A program made the position numbers and the translations under genes. 64,000 nt of DNA from Micromonospora sp. U21 (lineage in GTDB: Bacteria > Actinomycetota > Actinomycetes > Mycobacteriales > Micromonosporaceae), in assembly GCF_018070045.1 (NCBI RefSeq), contig NZ_JAGPYK010000007.1, positions 186,001 through 250,000 of the forward strand, read 5' to 3'. The notes below the pieces were generated by a model that did not search any database, was not told the origin of the DNA, and worked only from the letters and a program-made list of their open reading frames with translations. Below, one piece after another: positions 62,039 through 64,000 of this stretch. Every line of letters starts with the position of its first letter. Position 1 is the stretch's first letter.

Positions 62039-63124
62039 CTAGAAGATCTTGCTGCCGTCCCAGGCCAGGATCGGGACGTCGCCGAGACCGTTGCGCTTGA
62101 ACTCGGCGTCGAGATTGGCCATGTGGCTGACGTCGGGCTGGTAATGGCCGCTGCGCGCCGTCGCGTGCTGGACCATACCGTCCTTGACGATCAGCTCGCC
62201 CGCCGCAGCGACCGGCTGCCCGTTACCCAGCGTCGAGTGGTGGAAGTCGCCCACCTTCTGGTAGTTGGACGCGTAGATGTTGCCGTTCCGGTCCATCACG
62301 AAGATCGCCTGGCCGTTTCCGCTGAACACGGTCTGGGCGCTCGAGGTGTCGAACGGCTCGCCGTTCCTCGCGCTGCGCAGGACGCCGTTGCCGTCGAAGA
62401 ACACCCGGTGCTGTTCGAGTTCCTCCGGACTGAGCCGGCGCACCGCCGTGGGGAAGTGCCCTCCAGGCAGGTGTTCGTTCCGGTACTTGTCGAGCATCGG
62501 CTTGGTGTTGTGGTAGCGGGGCGTGGTGTGCGGGCCGGGCACGCCGGGTCGTCCCGGGCCGCCCCGTCTCGGGCCCTTGCTGGTGAACCGGCGCAGCAGC
62601 GTCTTCGCCCGCTTCAGCAACCGCGGAATGATCTCCTTGACGACCCGCTCGACGACCTCCTTGACAATCCGTTGAATCGCCATCCGGGCCAGGCCGATCG
62701 AGACGGGGATCTGGGCCAGCGAGGCACCGAGGGTGGGGGCCGCCGCCGCCAGCGCGATCGCCACCTGCACCACGAGGATCGTCAGCTGGACGATGACGAG
62801 GATCTTCTGCGTCAGGGTGATGATGGCCATCACCAGCAACGCCATGGCGATCAGCTCGGCGGCCTGCGCGCCGTCCTCCATCCGGCGCGGCGCACCCTCC
62901 TCGCCTCGCCACGCCTGCTCGAACGCGCGGACGTCGTCCCCGCTGTTCGTCGCCCCGACCTTCGCTGCGCCCGCCTCCGCCTCCGCGAGCGTCGTGCGCA
63001 GCCGGCCGGCGAACGCGAACCACAGCTGCGACGCCTCGAACAGCAGCTCCTCATCGGCGGTCGGCCAGGTGAAGCCGACCCAGCCCAGGGCCTCGACGAG
63101 CTCAGGAGGTAGCTGCATACCCAT
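62039..63124 (-). CDS. Type VII-exported polymorphic toxin-like protein (CpnT-like N-terminus, SGHYxP domain)
   Basis: 361 residues. Residues 1-90 match the CpnT-like N-terminal export domain (EALGWVGFTWPTADEELLFEASQLWFAFAGRL). A membrane-active-looking hydrophobic stretch (about 93-150) and basic linker (about 160-205) follow. The C-terminal domain (about 222-361) has GHFPTAVRRLSPEELEQHRV, FVMDRNGNIYAS, FHHSTLGNGQPVAAAGELIV and ATARSGHYQP, resembling a domain I recall in polymorphic toxins and in plant IQM proteins. Start ATG 63124 behind GAGGATGGAGCTGCCCC; it overlaps the upstream gene by 23 bases. Activity unknown. Confidence 0.7.
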   Translation of the reverse strand: MGMQLPPELVEALGWVGFTWPTADEELLFEASQLWFAFAGRLRTTLAEAEAGAAKVGATNSGDDVRAFEQAWRGEEGAPRRMEDGAQAAELIAMALLVMAIITLTQKILVIVQLTILVVQVAIALAAAAPTLGASLAQIPVSIGLARMAIQRIVKEVVERVVKEIIPRLLKRAKTLLRRFTSKGPRRGGPGRPGVPGPHTTPRYHNTKPMLDKYRNEHLPGGHFPTAVRRLSPEELEQHRVFFDGNGVLRSARNGEPFDTSSAQTVFSGNGQAIFVMDRNGNIYASNYQKVGDFHHSTLGNGQPVAAAGELIVKDGMVQHATARSGHYQPDVSHMANLDAEFKRNGLGDVPILAWDGSKIF

Positions 63125-63443
63125 GGGGCAGCTCCATCCTCGTGAAAAGTTCGGCGTTGGCGGTGTCGGTCGCCTCGTGTGCGTCGGCATTGAGGTCGAG
63201 GTTCGCGGCGGCCTCCAGCAACTGGTCGGCCATCGACCGGTACACGTCGAGCGCATGCGTCAGAACCTCGACGTACACGGCTCCAAAGAGCGAGCCCGCC
63301 TCGTCGGCGCCCCACGGATTTCCCGCGCCGTTCACCGTCGATTCGAGGCTGGCGATCTCTGTGCCGAGCTGCTGGCCGGTGACTGCGAGCAACCGCGCCG
63401 CGGCATGGAGAGCGTCGACGTCGACCTGAATCCCGTCGGACAT
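63102..63443 (-). CDS. EspC-like type VII secretion protein
   Basis: 113 residues of WXG100/EspC-like helical hairpin: MSDGIQVDVDALHAAARLLAV, the turn region NGAGNPWGADEAGSLFG, and a second helix (MADQLLEAAANLDLNADAHEA). It lies between a YbaB-like gene and the toxin, in the usual order for such operons, and may pair with the toxin for export. Start ATG 63443; the frame extends to 63479 but overlaps the upstream gene. Confidence 0.75.
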   Translation of the reverse strand: MSDGIQVDVDALHAAARLLAVTGQQLGTEIASLESTVNGAGNPWGADEAGSLFGAVYVEVLTHALDVYRSMADQLLEAAANLDLNADAHEATDTANAELFTRMELPHGYAATS

Positions 63444-63447
63444 GGGC

Positions 63448-63906
63448 TCAGCGTCGATCCATCCGGCGGGTGACGGCATCCAGGTCGCCGATCATCCGCT
63501 CGAACCCGCGGAACGCCTCCTCCGAGACGCGTTCGAGCTGCCCGGTCAGGGCCGCGCTGTCGGCGCCGACGGCGGCCGTCAGCTCGGCGCGCCGGGCGCG
63601 CTCGTCGGCCTGTGCCGCCTTGACCGCCTCCAGGACGTATTCGGCGATCGCGCTGGTGCCGGCTCGGGAAAGGCTCGGGTCGATCACCAGAGTCTCCAGG
63701 CCGCCGAAGGCGGACACCTCCGCCTCGACGAGACCGTCACCGCCGGTGCCCCGCCCCACCATCTGCTCGGCGGCCGGTACGGCCCGGTCGCCCTGCTCGT
63801 CGGCCCCGTCCGGCTGCGCCGAGGTGGAGCCCGTGGCCTGGCTCAGCAGGCGCATCGCCTCTTCGAGCGAGCGACTCAGGCCGGACGGATCGATTCCGCT
63901 CGTCAT
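63448..63906 (-). CDS. YbaB/EbfC family DNA-binding-like protein of T7SS operons
   Basis: 152 residues, beginning MTSGIDPSGLSRSLEEAMRLLSQ. The middle reads VEAEVSAFGGLETLVIDPSLSRAGTSAIAEYVLEAVKAAQADERAR, the YbaB-like core strand-helix pattern. In this operon type YbaB-like proteins precede the EspC-like and toxin genes; their role may be DNA binding or a small structural partner. ATG at 63906 follows GGGGGACGAGC. First gene of the operon; its promoter must lie in 63907-64000. Confidence 0.75.
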   Translation of the reverse strand: MTSGIDPSGLSRSLEEAMRLLSQATGSTSAQPDGADEQGDRAVPAAEQMVGRGTGGDGLVEAEVSAFGGLETLVIDPSLSRAGTSAIAEYVLEAVKAAQADERARRAELTAAVGADSAALTGQLERVSEEAFRGFERMIGDLDAVTRRMDRR

Positions 63907-64000
63907 GCTCGTCCCCCTACGACTCGCAGTCCTCATCCGGTGAGCGACAGTACCAACGCGACACCTGCCCTCGCGGCCCTCAATCCTTAATGGAGTGAAT

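Noticed and set aside
1..64000. Prophage or insertion sequence
   Set aside because: No integrase, transposase, terminase or capsid-type protein was found; repeats present are short palindromes only.

Overview
This is a chromosome segment from a very high-GC actinomycete, most likely Micromonosporaceae (Micromonospora-like). The reasons are uniform GC-rich third positions, frequent GTG starts, a complete actinobacterial type VII (ESX) secretion locus, an F420/PPOX-type reductase, a c-di-AMP riboswitch ahead of a secreted cell-wall enzyme, and short palindromic repeats that I associate from memory with Micromonospora. No database search was run. No tRNA, rRNA, CRISPR array, prophage or insertion sequence was seen.

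Layout. 1-6.3 kb: housekeeping genes (aldose epimerase end, nitroreductase, ParB-like small protein, glutaryl-CoA-type acyl-CoA dehydrogenase, DUF4230, PspC, L-serine dehydratase). 6.4-12.3 kb: a cell-surface phospho-polymer cluster (ABC-2 permease and ATPase, a fused nucleotidyltransferase-like/CDP-alcohol phosphotransferase, a GT2/CDP-glycerol glycerophosphotransferase fusion that carries a palindromic repeat in frame). 12.4-19.8 kb: CUT1-type sugar ABC ATPase, membrane protein, hotdog thioesterase, and a beta-phosphoglucomutase/GH65 phosphorylase pair. 19.8-26.9 kb: mixed stress and membrane genes (AI-2E, MT0933-like antitoxin, hemerythrin, FUSC, C39 peptidase, PPOX, DUF1232).

27.1-43.3 kb: a type VII secretion locus with eccB, eccE, eccD, eccC, two WXG100 genes and two mycosins, spread over both strands. 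It is flanked by two two-gene cassettes, each with a short helical protein (NYxTAExxNA motif) and a long WXG-like protein ending in TWLxEDExVWG. I read these as duplicated substrate or accessory cassettes. A third T7SS-type operon, at 61.8-63.9 kb (YbaB-like, EspC-like, CpnT-like N-terminus with a C-terminal SGHYxP toxin-like domain, small candidate immunity gene), may supply a toxin cargo.

43.3-47.4 kb: HTH regulator, beta-carbonic anhydrase, a coiled-coil secreted wall protein under a c-di-AMP riboswitch, and a YibE/F-type membrane protein. 47.7-53.7 kb: a copper-resistance island (CopB-type ATPase with HAGHDK repeats, CsoR with operator palindromes, CopZ, a secreted copper-associated protein, CopA). 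53.8-61.7 kb: CsbD, an ArsR-like regulator with a small membrane partner, a TAP-type hydrolase, an ECF42-type sigma factor with YciI and DHFR-like genes, DUF2786, DUF2243 and CtaG-type genes. The last of these takes its final residues and stop codon from a second palindromic repeat.
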